A DNA stretch of 41,604 nucleotides from NCBI GenBank assembly GCA_033557685.1, contig JAWQRN010000071.1:1-41604 (forward strand), given 5' to 3'. Positions 1 through 12,108 of the stretch are shown here, in pieces. Within the stretch, counting starts at the first letter, position 1. Each line of letters begins with the position of its first letter. This DNA is from Sperchopsis tessellata (Eukaryota; Arthropoda; Insecta; Coleoptera; Hydrophilidae). Both the position numbers and the translations under genes were made by a program. The notes under the pieces were generated by a model. The model made no database searches. It saw only the letters and a list, made by a program, of their open reading frames with translations, and had not been told where the DNA came from.

Positions 1-31
1 TATACAAATATATATATACATATATATATAT
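1..31. repeat. TA-rich microsatellite at the window edge
   Basis: An alternating TA run with a few C and A interruptions. It may continue outside the window. It directly precedes the RTE-like remnant. Confidence 0.8.
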
Positions 32-84
32 GGGACCTATTGTTTTACATTCCTCCCAGAGAACAAACATAATTACAAAAATAC

Positions 85-935
85 ACCCTATGAGCTGGAA
101 TCAGACCGCGTATGTAAGAGTGGACGAATACAAAATAGAAAATATTGGTATACGGCGGGAAGTAGGTAAGCTGTATATTGTATCCAGTGCTCTTCAAATT
201 TTTAAGAAGGCACTTCATGAAGCGAGTATTAGTATTCTGATGAATAACGAATATATCAAAAACATCAGATATGCCGATGATACAGTGATATTCGCAGATG
301 GAGGGATTGTAGAAACTTGTGAACATGAACTTGAATAGAAAAAAAAGTACCAGCAGGACAACTTAAATAGGGAGATGAAATAATACAGCGAGTCTCGAAG
401 AATACTTACCGAGGAAACAGAATAAATGACAAGTGGGACCATTCCTTGGAAATAAACTGCAGAAGTGAAAGGGCCATCGTATACAAAATTTACACTATAT
501 CGTAGACACTTAAAATTAATTTAAAAAATGAGACTTGTAAGATGTTATGTATACCCGGTCCTCTTATATAGAATGGAAGCATGGACCTTGCTTGAGGTTA
601 CTTGCAAAAAAATATCAGCTTTTTAAATGTGGATCTACCGCAGAATACTATGAACTTCGTGAATTGATAATATTATCAACACTTCGGTCATTGAATATAT
701 AATTGAAGTATTTAGGACATTTAATGAGGAATGGAGACATATACAGATTGCTGCAAACCAAACTGCAAGTGCAAGTGTTTGGTAGAAGCGGATCAGTTAG
801 AAGGAAAATTTTCTGTGTCAAAAACCTGAGACAATTGTTTGAAAGCACGACAACCGAACTTTTGCGACAGTTGCCAACAAAGTGAAGATAGCTATGCTAA
901 TCGCCAATATTCGATAATGGATGGACACATGAAGA
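85..935 (+). pseudogene. Degenerate RTE-like non-LTR retrotransposon, reverse transcriptase C-terminal half
   Basis: This is the 3' half of a LINE endonuclease/reverse transcriptase ORF, which copies element RNA into DNA at the insertion site. The catalytic box IRYADDTVIFADG is readable (YADD at 270-281), preceded by WNQTAYVRV and ALHEA, both typical of insect copies. After a stop near 336 the protein resumes in another frame: RCYVYPVLLYRMEAWTL (about 539-590), MWIYRRIL, a TGA where the family usually has Trp, then LKYLGHLMRNGDIYRLLQ (about 705-760), the KNLRQLF stretch, and an end like MLIANIR..WMDT near 895-935. Several stops and frame changes make it a dead copy. The upstream endonuclease and N-terminal RT are absent, consistent with the 5' truncation usual for LINEs. 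Assignment to RTE rather than another clade rests on remembered similarity to insect proteins annotated as endonuclease-reverse transcriptase. Confidence 0.88.
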
Positions 936-2775
936 AGAGCTGGGTCTCGAAAGCGAAACATTTCATTCCACAAATTTGTTTGTTATCTTGGGGTACTGAG
1001 GCGGCTGATGTAACAGTGGATTCAAGTTAAGTACTCTCAGAGAAAACTTCTTTATGCTGAACTTTTATTGCCTGCGATGGATAACAAAAATGCTTCCATT
1101 CCAAGATTTGCTTTTTGGTTTTTGGACTATAACGGCCGATTCATGAAACCTTCGTAAAAGAAAACAGAAAATCTTATGAATTTTTAATATCTTCTCTATA
1201 TTGGTGCAATAAGAATATGTAACTGCTCCTGTCCTGCACCTTTATCGATTGTTGATTTGAAATGTCTTCAATTGCTTATAACTATCCTGAACTTTTTAAA
1301 GTAAGAGTCTTTTTCATCCAAAATGACCCATTTATTGAAGATAATATTTGATGCGCGTATGTAAGTGAACGTGAAAAAAATAGTAGAAATCCAATTTTCT
1401 GGCAAAAATTATTTTTCAAATGATAAGTCAGCTAAGCAAAAATAAAACTAAACGGTTTTTCGGAATACACGAAACAAATGAGGGATATACTTTGATTAAA
1501 TGACCTACGAAAATGTAAATAGAACTTTTTAACCAGAACTGCTTATCCGGAATTGCTGAACCCCTATTCAATTTTCATAAATATTTACCTATGTTTAAAA
1601 TGTATACCAACCGTCCGCAAAGTTCGTGTTTCGAACCCAGGCAAACGAAAAATTAGGTAAACAAAAACAAAAGTTAGAACCTAAAATGTATAATATTGCG
1701 TGTAAGCACGACGTAGATATTTAATTTAGTAAATAATGAGAAATTCATTTTCAATACATAAAAGGCTCGTGAAAGGCTGCATTTCCCAGATATAAACCTG
1801 GAAATAACAATCGGTTATTGTCGGCGTAAAAGTTAATACATTATTATTTTTATCGTCCGCCTTGTAGTCGTAATATTTTAAGTTTCACTCGATGTGAAAA
1901 GTTCGTGTAAAATAAATTGTCAGAGCATAAACACATTAATATGTTCGGGTCCTTGTAGTGTCGTGACTAGAATCACACCCACTGGGATTCAGTTAATTTA
2001 ATTTCAATGTGGGCATTACCTTATTTGGTGTCCGATTCTTTCATCGAATTATCGTGGCTGGCCTCCAGACAATTATTATGGCTTCATCTTTTTTACGTTT
2101 ACATGTGCTGGCGTATACTGGAACACTCATACAAGAATACTATTTTTACTTGTTTGCGGTATCATAGATCAGCTTTATAAATATGTAGAATACTGAAGAG
2201 CGTATGTTTCCTGGCCGTAAGTAGGCTACCGATTTTGGGGTCAAGAAACTGTCTTGAATTTTTGTTGAAATCGTGGAAGCTTAATACGTAGCTACAAATA
2301 GACAATTACATTGAAGATGAAATGAGAAGTATATGTTAAAATATTTACACATTTTAATTGTAGAATATATTAGTTATTTTAATATAGGACTGATGGTACA
2401 CAACTAGAATGCGAGGGGTACCACCCCTTCTTCATTGCTATAATCTTATATTAAGAGTCTGCAGTAGGTAGAGTACGAGAGCTAATGTACTAAGAATATC
2501 GTATTGTTATAATATAAATCGTGTATAAACCATATACCTACCGTGAAGACTAACATCAAAAGAAGGACCGAAGTAGAATACATTGTACGGTATTAAAGTG
2601 CAAGAATCCGAACCTGAGGTATGTAACAGAGTATCGCCTTTGACTGATCTCTAATTGTCGAAGCGGCGAGAATTGTACTAGAATCTGCGTTCGGTACTTT
2701 TCTAGAGTAGTCGATCGGCCGATCACTTCGAAGCATATGGTGCGATCCTAGGAAGTCCAGAATAATCTGGAATCA
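936..2775. other. No gene seen; AT-rich intergenic sequence
   Basis: The sequence just after the RTE remnant could be its 3' UTR but has no clear tail. I see no coding motif. A stretch at about 2390-2775 is slightly GC-richer and holds a 12-bp palindrome, GATCGGCCGATC (2713-2724). It has some look of a solo LTR, but no second copy or clear boundary was found. Confidence 0.5.
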
Positions 2776-3302
2776 CAGTGGCGTAGTTACTCTCCGGTAA
2801 TTTCGTAACAATAGATTGTGAATCTGTAATGAGGGCACATATTTTAACAGATGATACGCTCACGTAGTTGAAATAAAGTCCTTCTAATATTTTGATTTTT
2901 AATATAAATAAGAGTACAAATAATCAATATTTGGTAAAATATTATTCAAAGACATAGGAGCACATTGTTTTTTTTTTTAAGTACGCCGTAATCGTACATT
3001 AAGGAAACAGGTCACAATAGCCAAAGAACTTTACAGGTGCCAATAAAAAAATATCACATCAGTAACAAGTATTAAGCACGGTTACACAATGTTTAAGGGT
3101 CCAAGCATAGGACTAAATCGAGATGGGATATTTGCGTCGAATAAAACAAATCAATTTGATTTAAAAACTATTATAACAATTACACATATTATGTTATTTA
3201 TGAGTAACTGATTTTTATGATAAATACGAAAAATAATTTATACAAAATATCCATTTCTTGTTAAATATAAATAAAAATGTTTAAAAAGTCGGGACCCTAA
3301 CG

Positions 3303-3332
3303 AGCAAGAGAGATAGAGAGAGAGACAGCCAA
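3303..3332. repeat. Short GA-rich simple repeat
   Basis: A purine run of GAGA units inside the left part of the hAT remnant. It is of low complexity and no function is implied. Confidence 0.6.
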
Positions 3333-3483
3333 GACAAGGCCAACGCCATGATTCCACTTCATAGCCTCACTTCACCTCATAACGCAAATGAACTAATGTT
3401 TGAACGTTTTTTTTTTAATTCAAGCTGTTAAGCAGTGAATAATTTATCAAACTATTTTAACACATTTGAAAATAATACAAAAA

Positions 3484-4420
3484 GTGTAGGTTCAAAAAGA
3501 AGACAAACAAAAGAAAAAGAAGCATTACAGACAACATAACAAATATCTCATTTTTTCACTTATGAAAATGCATCACTATGAGCGTATAAGAAGAGTTAAT
3601 AACAGAAATTAAAAATATTTCTAACACTAGAAATGAAATATGAAAGAAGGAAAACTGAACATGAGCCAGAAGTAATAGAAGATTTAGAAGGAGAAATAGG
3701 AAAGAAGGAACAGTCGAAATCAACACATTATACAAGTAATTATTTTTTTTAATAAACTTTAATAAAGTCATTACTAAGAGATAAAAATAAACGATTAATA
3801 GTTACTTTGGGACCATGTAAACCAAACAAACTTTGTACAAAAGGTATAAAAAAGGAAAACAAAACAGCTTATGGTTATATTTACATAATACGGTTGTTAT
3901 TCCGCTGGTTTAAGCGTCGTATATGGTGAGATATTTTCTGTTAATTTTCAGGTAATTGGACAATAGGGATAATAACTGGGAAAATTCAGTTCAAAAAAAT
4001 TCACAAGCTATATTAATGCTTACTGTATACACGAACCAATTAATACAGGTGGCAAATATTTAGAAAAAAAAAAAACTTGTAGAATATATTAAATCTGCTC
4101 CAATTTGTGTAATTATTATGGATACTACTCAAGATATTAACAGAAGCGATCAATTAAGTTATGTTGTTAGATTTGTATATATTGAAAAAAAAATTGAAAA
4201 TTATTTCATTAGAATTAAAAAGTATTTTTGTGCTTCTTAGATAGCAACGATCGTTTTGCTTCTGATATAACGAACACAATTACAAAATAGCTTAAAAGCA
4301 TAAAATAGATTTTACCAAATGTATAACAACGTTTCGAAGGTGCTAATATCATGAGTTGTTTGTATAATAGTGAACAAACAAATCGAGAAATTCAATATAT
4401 TTCCTAGTATACACATTGCT
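3484..4420 (+). pseudogene. Broken hAT transposase (ZMYM1-like / DUF4371 type)
   Basis: This is the relic of a cut-and-paste transposase related to the zinc-finger MYM-type 1-like proteins common in insect genomes. The N-terminal basic stretch reads SVGSKRRQTKEKEALQ followed by QISHFF (about 3484-3560), which fits the family's Lys/Arg-rich start leading to its ..ISSFF motif. The DUF4371 core reads IIMDTTQDINRSDQLSYV (DTTQDI at 4121-4138), and its first Asp corresponds to the first catalytic residue of hAT transposases. After a stop near 4238 the frame changes and EGANIMS (4336-4356) and YTHC (4408-4419) match the family's DGA.NMSG and VHCAAH motifs. The C-terminal dimerisation domain is not seen. 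Stops, frameshifts and large losses make it inactive. Confidence 0.78.
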
Positions 4421-4999
4421 CACTGTAAACAGTTTACCCTATCCACCCTAGAATGTGTCTTGCCTATACCTTAATTTGTTTGTAAATGTCTTCTTTTATT
4501 TCAAATCTATTTATTGTTTTATTTTTTATTGCTAGCCAAGGGTAGAAAGTATTCCACTGAAACGTTGCAATTTTTAATGTTTGTAATGTCAAATTTAGAA
4601 GCTTTTATTTTTGGGGGACCTTATACATATTTTGTTTAAGGGATCAAATATCCTAGTTACACCACTGTCTCACACACACACACACGACCTTATATTAAAG
4701 AAATTTAAATATCAGCTTTATCGAAACAGTTTCTTCGTTACATTTGCTGGCTTCATATAGATAGAAGAGTATTTGCTCGCAATTTAGATTCACCCGGTAT
4801 ACTGCCACAGCATTAAGATTAGAAGTAGTTATGACCACTCAACGGTAACTATCCACCAGCCCATTACAATAATGGGGATGATATATTTCCAATTCCGAAG
4901 CTCTTCCTTTGATAGTTACTTCGCAGTTAAAATCAACGATGAGTTTATTTGGACATGTTGTAAGCCAATTAAATAATATTTTCACGCCTCTTAAAAACC

Positions 5000-5340
5000 A
5001 ATAGGAATGTCGAACAACAAAGAGGCATTATACAATGCCGAAAGGTATTCCAGAGGCCTCGACCATCACGCCCAATGTGGCCTGTTTTAACTCACTCACA
5101 CAGCGCACCTTGATCACAATTACAATGGTTCATCTCAGATAGCGCAACGAGCTCATGTCTCTCCGGACGGGTCATCGGTGAATGACCGGCAGCCAGCAGT
5201 GTCTGCTCCTGCGGGATGTTGTATCCCTTCACCACACTACCTCCTCAGGTCACCCCTCCTGCCGTAAACACGAGATCTTCGTGCGGGCCATCGACCCAAA
5301 TCAATTGCCGTGGAGTGTGTGAATGTGTATGAAAGTTAAA
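5000..5340. other. GC-rich patch without recognised coding content
   Basis: Base composition is clearly richer in G and C than the flanks, with several CpGs. A 52-codon open stretch starts at an ATG at 5035, and the complement also has partly open frames, but I recognise no family motif in either. It could be a fragment of an unrecognised repeat or a former exon. No splice-site pair or promoter could be defended. Confidence 0.35.
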
Positions 5341-5939
5341 TCCGACCTGTGAGCTCTTTTACCTTCTAGTACTGCCCATGATTAATGCTCCTCTAAACGG
5401 TATTAGTGTATAACTTTCATTCCTACAACGCCTACTTTTCTGTAAAGCCTTTCCACGCTCTTGGCTTATTATTCCCAGACAGCGTGGATTATTTCTGAGT
5501 GCCTTAATTACTATAATGTTCGCATTTACTAATTTATTTTCACTTAAGCTAGCATAGTATTATCACGCAATTTGCTACGGACATTAAAGCTTGGAATACT
5601 TTACACAAATAACAACGAAAGCATCAGTTTGCTTAAACAGCGAAGAAAATTTTAACTTTGTATTATATATTTACTAACCTAATATACAGGGAGTACTAAG
5701 GAACATTGATAAGGTGATAATGTTTATAATATATAATTTATGTTCACATTACATAAGTAATTTTTTACTACCAATGAATCCAAGTACGCAACTAAAGTGA
5801 TTGCATCCCATATTATATAGCTCATTTAACTAATTTCAACAACATAAAAAAGAAATTGTATCTCTTTGTTCTTTATTTGCGCTAGCAAAAGATGTGTTTT
5901 GTTTGGTAAGGTAAACTGCTACATTATCTAATTTATTGA
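5341..5939. other. No gene seen
   Basis: AT-rich sequence next to the truncated C-terminal end of the BEL/Pao remnant. I see no BEL/Pao integrase motif here, so the element appears cut off at about 5940. Confidence 0.5.
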
Positions 5940-7765
5940 AAAACAATTTTTTTGGAGAGTACAGTTTTGCTAGCAGATGAGCTGCGCAAAGCTCTAAGCG
6001 AGGAATGGCCAAAGTTGAGGGGGAGCTAACCGAGTTTTAGCTTTCAGACCATAAACATGAGGTTGACCATCAGCATCTGTAATTGTCGTGTAAAGACATC
6101 GAAACATCACAAAATCCAAAAATAATGATTTTTCAATTTTACGAATTTATTAGATTGAATTTTTTTTAAAAAGTGTCAATTCTTGTGCGAAAGTGTTGAA
6201 GGAAGTAGAACATTCCATGAAGTACTTTGTACATTTTGCGAAGAATATAGAATATACGAGAAATCCAAAGGGATTATACAATCAAACAATGGTGGATAAA
6301 ATAGAACGTTTGAAAGAACCATTTGAATGTGACAGGAAAATGAATATTCGCCGGGTTTCCAATGAAGATTTAGCACTTTGACATTTTCATTACTATTCCT
6401 GAATAACATTCTACGATTTTCTGATGAATTGTCTATGAGCTTGGATGAATTGCTACTTCATTTGCTTAATGGAAAGCCATCTTTTGTAAATAATCCGCTC
6501 TTGCTCGAGTTCATGACCTTCAGTGACACTACATACTCATTACAATGTCATCGACATAGACAAAATCTAATAAAAAGAAATATGCTTTGAGAAAATATTG
6601 ACTTTCATAGGAGGCTAATTGCTTGATAACACGAAGAGGGTGAAGAACTTATTCCATATGTTATGGTTGCCAGTAAATTTAATCCTGCATGGGTACATTT
6701 TAAGAGAATCTCCAAACGGTGTGATGGTAAACACGATCTCCTTTACGAATTAAAATCGGCGTATACATTTTGAGAATATCAGCAGTGAATGAGCATTGGG
6801 TGTATGTGAAATTTTGTGGGAATATTCCATTTACCAAATTTAACCTTTCGATAGGGTGATAAGTGTTCACTGAGTGAACCATTTGTAAATTTTAAGAACC
6901 CGTCAAACACTATACGAATTTTAGTAGAAATACTATTTGGTTTTATAACAGCATGATGTGGTATGGCCCATTTTGCTTCGCGATTTGTGGTATGTCCTAA
7001 GTCTAAAGACATGAATTTATTGCACGAACTGTCAGAATTCTTTTCTAATCTGGCTTATAAGCAATTAAAACGGGTGGTAACATTCGGATTTATGCTCGAC
7101 CAATTTGAGTGGAAAAGATAATATATTTCCCTGTTTTATCTCGAGAGTGTCATTGAAGTGTTTGCGATTTCTTCTATTTCCCAGAATTTTGATTTAATAT
7201 CATTTAATGGAAGAGTTTCAGCTATAAATAATGAGTTGCACTGCGCAGGTGGTATTTTGTGGTATTGTATCCATTATGGTGTATTAATGGCAGTAAGTTG
7301 ACCATAATGACTGGCATAGCGAATTTCGGAAGTATTTGAGTGTACAAATGCGCATCCACGAGAAAATCTATGGGACTTGATTGATGAAAATTTGAATCAG
7401 CTATTGGTAATGAGAATTTTTATCGAATATCTGCGTTTAATGAAACAAAGGTAGGTCCGACGTTATTTTGGATAACTATCGTTTCTGTAATCATATGAGG
7501 TGGTATCAAGTTAATGTTTGAAGAAATTATACAACTTACCTGTACTTACTATTCGGTAATGCAGTTTCTCCTCTGCCAGAAGTTGCAACAAGTATGAGAA
7601 GTTGTTTGAAACCAAGTCGATGAGCAAACTTTTGGATAGTAATCGAAGTATTCGAACCCTAGTCCAATATGGCTTTTACTTTATGGAAGTGACCTTGATA
7701 GTCCGATATATGACTGATTCATGTATCCAACAGAACAATGAATTTTGCTGAAGCAACACATAAAG
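5940..7765 (-). pseudogene. BEL/Pao LTR retrotransposon pol remnant (protease, RT, RNase H)
   Basis: Read on the minus strand from 7765 downwards. The protease-like segment reads GHFHKVKAILD then a stop then GSNTSITIQKFAHRLG (about 7700-7620), where the family has an Asp-Ser/Gln-Gly-Ser active site. The pol linker reads LNDIKSKFWEIEEI (about 7210-7160). RT begins with AIPHHAVIKPNSISTKIRIV and FDG (about 6970-6900), the hallmark BEL/Pao block. The catalytic box YVDD is intact at 6547-6558. It continues with KVLNLHWKPGEYSFS (about 6385-6335) and RSILSTIV..LYNPFGFL (about 6310-6250). The RNase H side shows TDADGQPHVYGLKAKTR, a frameshift, then LAIPRLELCAAHLLAKLY (about 6080-5945). Integrase, gag and both LTRs are missing. 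Many stops and frameshifts show an old dead copy. Confidence 0.9.
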
Positions 7766-8847
7766 TATTTGATCCCAAAGACCTTCTTATATGGCTATAC
7801 TACACGACACTCAGATTAGTCAAAGCGTTATCGATTTGATAATTTAAATAAGGTTTGTTTGGTGCCAAAGCCGTAACACAGTAGATACTAAGAAATTTTT
7901 ATTTGTCATGGTAAAGAATGACCTTTTATGATCTGACGAATCCGACGTAAGATTTGGCTGGAATTTTCAAGACGAATTTTTTTTATTCGATGTAGAATTC
8001 CCAGTTGAAAAACACCCTTGACTATTTAGTGAAAAGGCATCATAAATTTTGCATTGTTTCGGCAATGACAATAAATCCCTGAAATTTGAAATGGATTGAT
8101 GATCTGTTATTTCGGACTCAAATCTAGTTCTAATATTAGAATCTTATATTATTAATATGCCAGTGTAACTAATAAGGAATTAGACTGATTCGGTAATTTA
8201 AGCTGATTAAACGCGGTAAAATTCTCACATAGTGTATTTACATAAGTTTCGAGGGAAGGGGTGATTAGTTTGTAAACTTCTTCTTCTTCGATGACGCTAC
8301 AGCCCATATCGAGCCCTGGGCTCCGCTATCCTTCGCCCCCAAATATCTCAAATGCATCTATTATTGCTCTATTTGTGAATCAAATTGCACAATTGACCTT
8401 TATGAAAATACTATATAATTTATTCATCTTGACAATCAAATCATTTTCCAAGTGAGAAATCTATTTTTGAGAAAACGTACAACATAATGCTTACAAATCG
8501 ATAATAATGACACCACGTGATGCGATCATGAGTTTTCGAGAGTCGATCAAAAAATGGCAGCAAACTTTTATAAGTTAACTTAAATGACACGAAACTAATT
8601 TGAAATAATTAGTAACAAATGCTAAATACTCGAACTAGCGAAATTATGAAAATGGGGCTCGAATGGACCAAATGTTTAAGTAATGTTAAATAAGTTTAAC
8701 TTGTTGAAAAACTATTGCATTAAATAATGCCGGTTCCTTTTGGAATTAATAACTACAACGAGATTAGCTTACGACTAATTACATGCATAAGTTAACATTT
8801 GTAATAAAGAGGGTTTTTTCTCCAACTAGAGCGGGAACATTTGTTCC
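7766..8847. other. No gene seen; possible BEL/Pao gag residue and a short repeat fragment
   Basis: Upstream of the protease on the minus strand a gag zinc-knuckle region would be expected at 7770-8050, but I could not read convincing Cys/His knuckles. At 8278-8340 lies a CTTCTTCTTCTTCGATG start followed by a GC-richer segment (GACGCTACAGCCC...). It resembles a repeat start I have seen in insect sequence, with low confidence. Confidence 0.35.
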
Positions 8848-8911
8848 ATTTACAATGGATGAACAGTTAATTTTAAAACATTTACAATGGATGAACAATT
8901 AATTTTAAAAC
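8848..8911. repeat. Tandem duplication, two 32-bp units
   Basis: Two adjacent 32-bp copies (8848-8879 and 8880-8911) begin ATTTACAATGGATGAACA and differ at one base (G to A in the second). The near identity implies a recent slippage or duplication event, much younger than the surrounding element relics. Confidence 0.93.
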
Positions 8912-10205
8912 AAATTAAACAGGGTGTTAATAAAATGAAAAATGCATTAAAATATAATTTATTATTATTATAAATTACAAAGTTGCGAAGAGTTCCGGGA
9001 GGCAACATATTTAATAAACTTGTGTTTGCTTGAAGTTGATGTCCATGGAATTAGCAAATAAATCCTTACACAAAAAAAAAACACAAAAGCACGTTAGACG
9101 TATCATAAAAAGAAAAGTGTACTATTTATTGCTGCAGCTTCGTCTATTAAAAATTACATTTCATAATATATAATACTTGGAACAAAATAATATGTCATCA
9201 TCAAATTATCTTTCGAAGAGGTCGTTTATAGAAGAGTTCTTTAATACTTAATATTTACGTTACACCGTTGCTTGTGTTTCTCACCAAATAATGTGTTTTT
9301 AAGGTCTGAAGCTGAACCTTATTGAATAACATTATATAACAAGAAAATAAAGAACACTATAAAGCAAGACCCAGCGATGAAAAAAAATTGACTAGAGAAG
9401 TTCACAAACTAATTAGGTAGAATTTCTCGCTTGGAGTAACTTTGTCCAACGTCATAGTAGCGAATTTGAAGAATATGGGGGTCAATACTATGTTAGTTTC
9501 GTGGAATGATCATTGACCATCACTTTCCAAAAATATAATATATTTACGCCTTTTACGAAAGGCGGCCATTTAGAACAACAAAGCTGAAACGATATTGTTA
9601 CAGAATAAAGTATGTAATTGATATATTTAATATAAATGATAATTGATATTAATTTGCGCCTTTATTGTGTTCGCTATTTTCATATATTTCATATATCTAA
9701 GAGTTCTTTTAGATAATATAGTGACGTTTAAGATAGACATAAGGGTAATGCATTTCGATATACAACAGTTACCTCTAGAACTTAGAAGATACTCGTAAAT
9801 AACCGGAGGCATATCTAGATTCACTATATTATTCGTTAGGCCTTTATTACAATACAAGAATTAAAAACTTCTTACACCTAATAAACACAAAAACAAAATT
9901 AGGGTCAATGGGAAAATATTTGTGGAACATACGAGCGATATAGTCAGTATAGAGCGTTTATTGATACAAGACAGTGTTGAAATGGGTATTACAGTTTAAA
10001 ACAATGGAATAAGATCAATGCACATTATGACTGTTGTATCCAGGTAGACACTACGTAGAGGTTTGGAAAAATGCCGACATTTCTTCCACTGCTGCAAGGG
10101 ACGTTTTGAAGGAGAGTGATGTTACTTCACCGAATAAACTAAACACAATATTTTGAGTTCATTCATTGAAGTTACATAAATCGCCTTGAAAATGTCTCTT
10201 TCAAC
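8912..10205. other. No gene seen
   Basis: AT-rich sequence with short chance open frames only. I recognised no element motif, RNA gene or promoter. Confidence 0.5.
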
Positions 10206-10300
10206 AGGGGACAAAACGTCGTCACTTACAAGAACTTCTACACGGTTTCCACCTTGAAATAACAAGATAATAACCGTGGAAGTATATTGCATCAATACAT
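10206..10300 (+). repeat. Possible diverged third copy of the 30.2-kb / 40.9-kb repeat
   Basis: GGGGACAAAACGTCGTCAC followed by ACACGGTTT and then AACCGTGGAAGTATAT keeps the order of three blocks in the other copies: GGGCGGACGAAAYGT-like, ACACGGTTATC, and GGCCGTGGAAGTCTAT (seen in the 40.9-kb copy). Spacing differs and identity is low, so this could be coincidence. Confidence 0.35.
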
Positions 10301-10934
10301 TGTAAGTACATTTAATATTAAAAGGGTTGTTTTGTGCTAATATTTGTAAGAAGTTTGGTCAACTTGGAGAGCTGTCGTTATACTTTCTGCACGAATTAAT
10401 TTATACGACTTGCTTACCTGTATTGTTATAATTCATCATATATATCCACATATTTACTTTTACAAAGGATGTTATTTTCGCATGACACGTTTTATAATGT
10501 GCCTTATATTCTCACTATTATTATGATTTATTTGTCTTGTTATATTTCATGTAGCAAATTTATTATATTGTATTTTACTAAGATTATCTAATAATGGTAC
10601 TTCGTTCAATATTTTAAACGCATGTTTTAATCGATATTTCGGTGTGTTAATTATTCATTTTATTTAATTAATGTTCATGTGTATTAATTATTGATTTTCA
10701 TTTATTGGTTTAGTTACACAGGCCAACGATAAAAAAAACTTTTTTAATGATTTTTCCTGATTCCGAAAATAATAATAAAAAAGTTTTTTGTACAATTGAA
10801 TATTCAAAAAGTAAGAAGTGCATTTTTTACCTAATATTTGTGCATTTGATATAGTACACAGTAAATTCAAATGAAATTAGGTTGGCAGTGGTGGCAAATG
10901 GCACCTTGAATACTATTATATTATATATAAAAAA
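10301..10934. other. No gene seen
   Basis: Very AT-rich sequence with homopolymer runs. Nothing recognisable before the repeat-protein relic. Confidence 0.5.
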
Positions 10935-11469
10935 GATCTTCTACCACCTCTTCACATCAAATTAGGTTTGATGAAACAGTTTGTAAAAGCCTTATGTTAT
11001 AAGTATTTATATGAAAAGTTTCCTCATTTATCAGAAGCCAAACTGAAAGAAGGTGTTTTCGTTGGGCCTGACATTCGTAAAATAAAGTTCGATTCTAACT
11101 TTGAAAATAAAATGACTACAAAAGAGAAAGAGACCTTATTTAAGTAAGTTGTGACCAAGTTTTTGGGCAATGTAAAAGACCCAAACTATAAGCTTATCGT
11201 ATGTAATATGATAGATAAATTCAAAAAGCTGGGATGTTTGATGAACCTAAAAGTCCACTTCTTACACAGCCATCTTGACTTTTACCCCAACAACTTGGGG
11301 TAATGTGAGTGAAGAGCAGGGGAAGCGGTTTCACCAGGATATCAAAGTGATGGAGATGCGTTATCAGGGACTTCACCGAAAAAGACAAAATGCATCACAT
11401 CGGAGAAAATGCTACATAAGTAGCTTCAAAGAGAAGAGAGAAAGGAAATACACAAAAATAAATACTTGA
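10935..11469 (+). pseudogene. Broken copy of a multicopy arthropod repeat protein of unknown class
   Basis: The frame opens with DLLPPLHIKLGLMKQFVKAL (10935 on), continues with KFPHLSEAKLKEGVFVGPDI and DPNYKLIV, then VHFLHSHLDFYPNNLG. After a frame change at about 11300 it goes on with GNVSEEQGKRFHQDIKVME and MRYQG, ending in FKEKRERKYTKINT and TGA at 11467-11469. I know this block order from proteins present in many copies in arthropod genomes, usually annotated as uncharacterised, so I take it as repeat-encoded. The element class is not known to me. There is an in-frame TAA at 11145-11147 and another at 11301-11303 where the frame shifts. The segment the family normally has after RYQG (a Trp/Met/Tyr/Cys-rich stretch) is absent, so the copy also carries an internal deletion. 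Confidence 0.75.
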
Positions 11470-12108
11470 AGTATATGTATTTACGTTGTATATGGTGTGT
11501 TAAGTTAAATAAAATCTTTAATTAAACAAAAGTATCAGTTAAGTTTCTTTATTTTTTATATATTTGCTCCCTTTTTTAATATAATTGCGGCCATATTTTG
11601 AGAGAACTGTGGGTGATACAAAAAAACTGATGTCAAATACGATTTCAGCACCCAAAATCCATAAGATTCAGCTCTAATTATTTAAAAAGTTTTCACAATA
11701 TTTGTTTTTGTTGGCCTGTGTTATTTACGTTATTTTGAGTTAGCCCATTATTTGGTTATGTCCATAATTTAAATTCAGACCAAACCCGTTACGTAGTATT
11801 GTTTCTAAATTATGATTATTATTTCGAATATTCTGAGTGGTTTCCCAGGGTTATTATTATTGGGTTATTGGAAATATATTTTAATTAGAATGAAAACAAT
11901 TCTGTCGCAACCATCCCAATCATAAATTGAATTTCACAATGTGTTATCATTCTGTAGATATCTCTATAGATTTTTTAGTAGATTACCCAGAGGGTAGATT
12001 TTCTTCCGACGATAAATAGGATGTTAAATAATAACACTGCTTAATTTTGAATACACACCGGAAGTATTTCAGCTTCTTATAAACATAATCTATAATATGG
12101 AATGGTCG
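11470..12108. other. No gene seen
   Basis: AT-rich sequence. The first part (about 11500-11530) contains AATAAAATC and could be the 3' flank of the repeat-protein relic. Nothing else is recognisable. Confidence 0.45.

Larger units (their letters stand above)
2776..4667 (+). mobile_element. Decayed hAT-family DNA transposon with candidate terminal repeats
   Basis: The right end reads, on the minus strand, CAGTGGTGTAACTAGGAT (4650-4667). This is the CAGTG start typical of hAT terminal inverted repeats. It lies directly downstream of a hAT transposase relic (3484-4420) in the expected orientation. On the plus strand CAGTGGCGTAGTTAC starts at 2776 and is a candidate left end, although it matches the right end at only about 11 of 15 bases. 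The 8-bp flanks (TGGAATCA and TCTCACAC) are not a target-site duplication, so the left boundary is uncertain. It could instead belong to another insertion, or the true left end could lie nearer 3440. Confidence 0.5.

Noticed and set aside
6378..6590. Plus-strand 70-codon open frame
   Set aside because: Antisense to the BEL/Pao reverse transcriptase, including its YVDD box.
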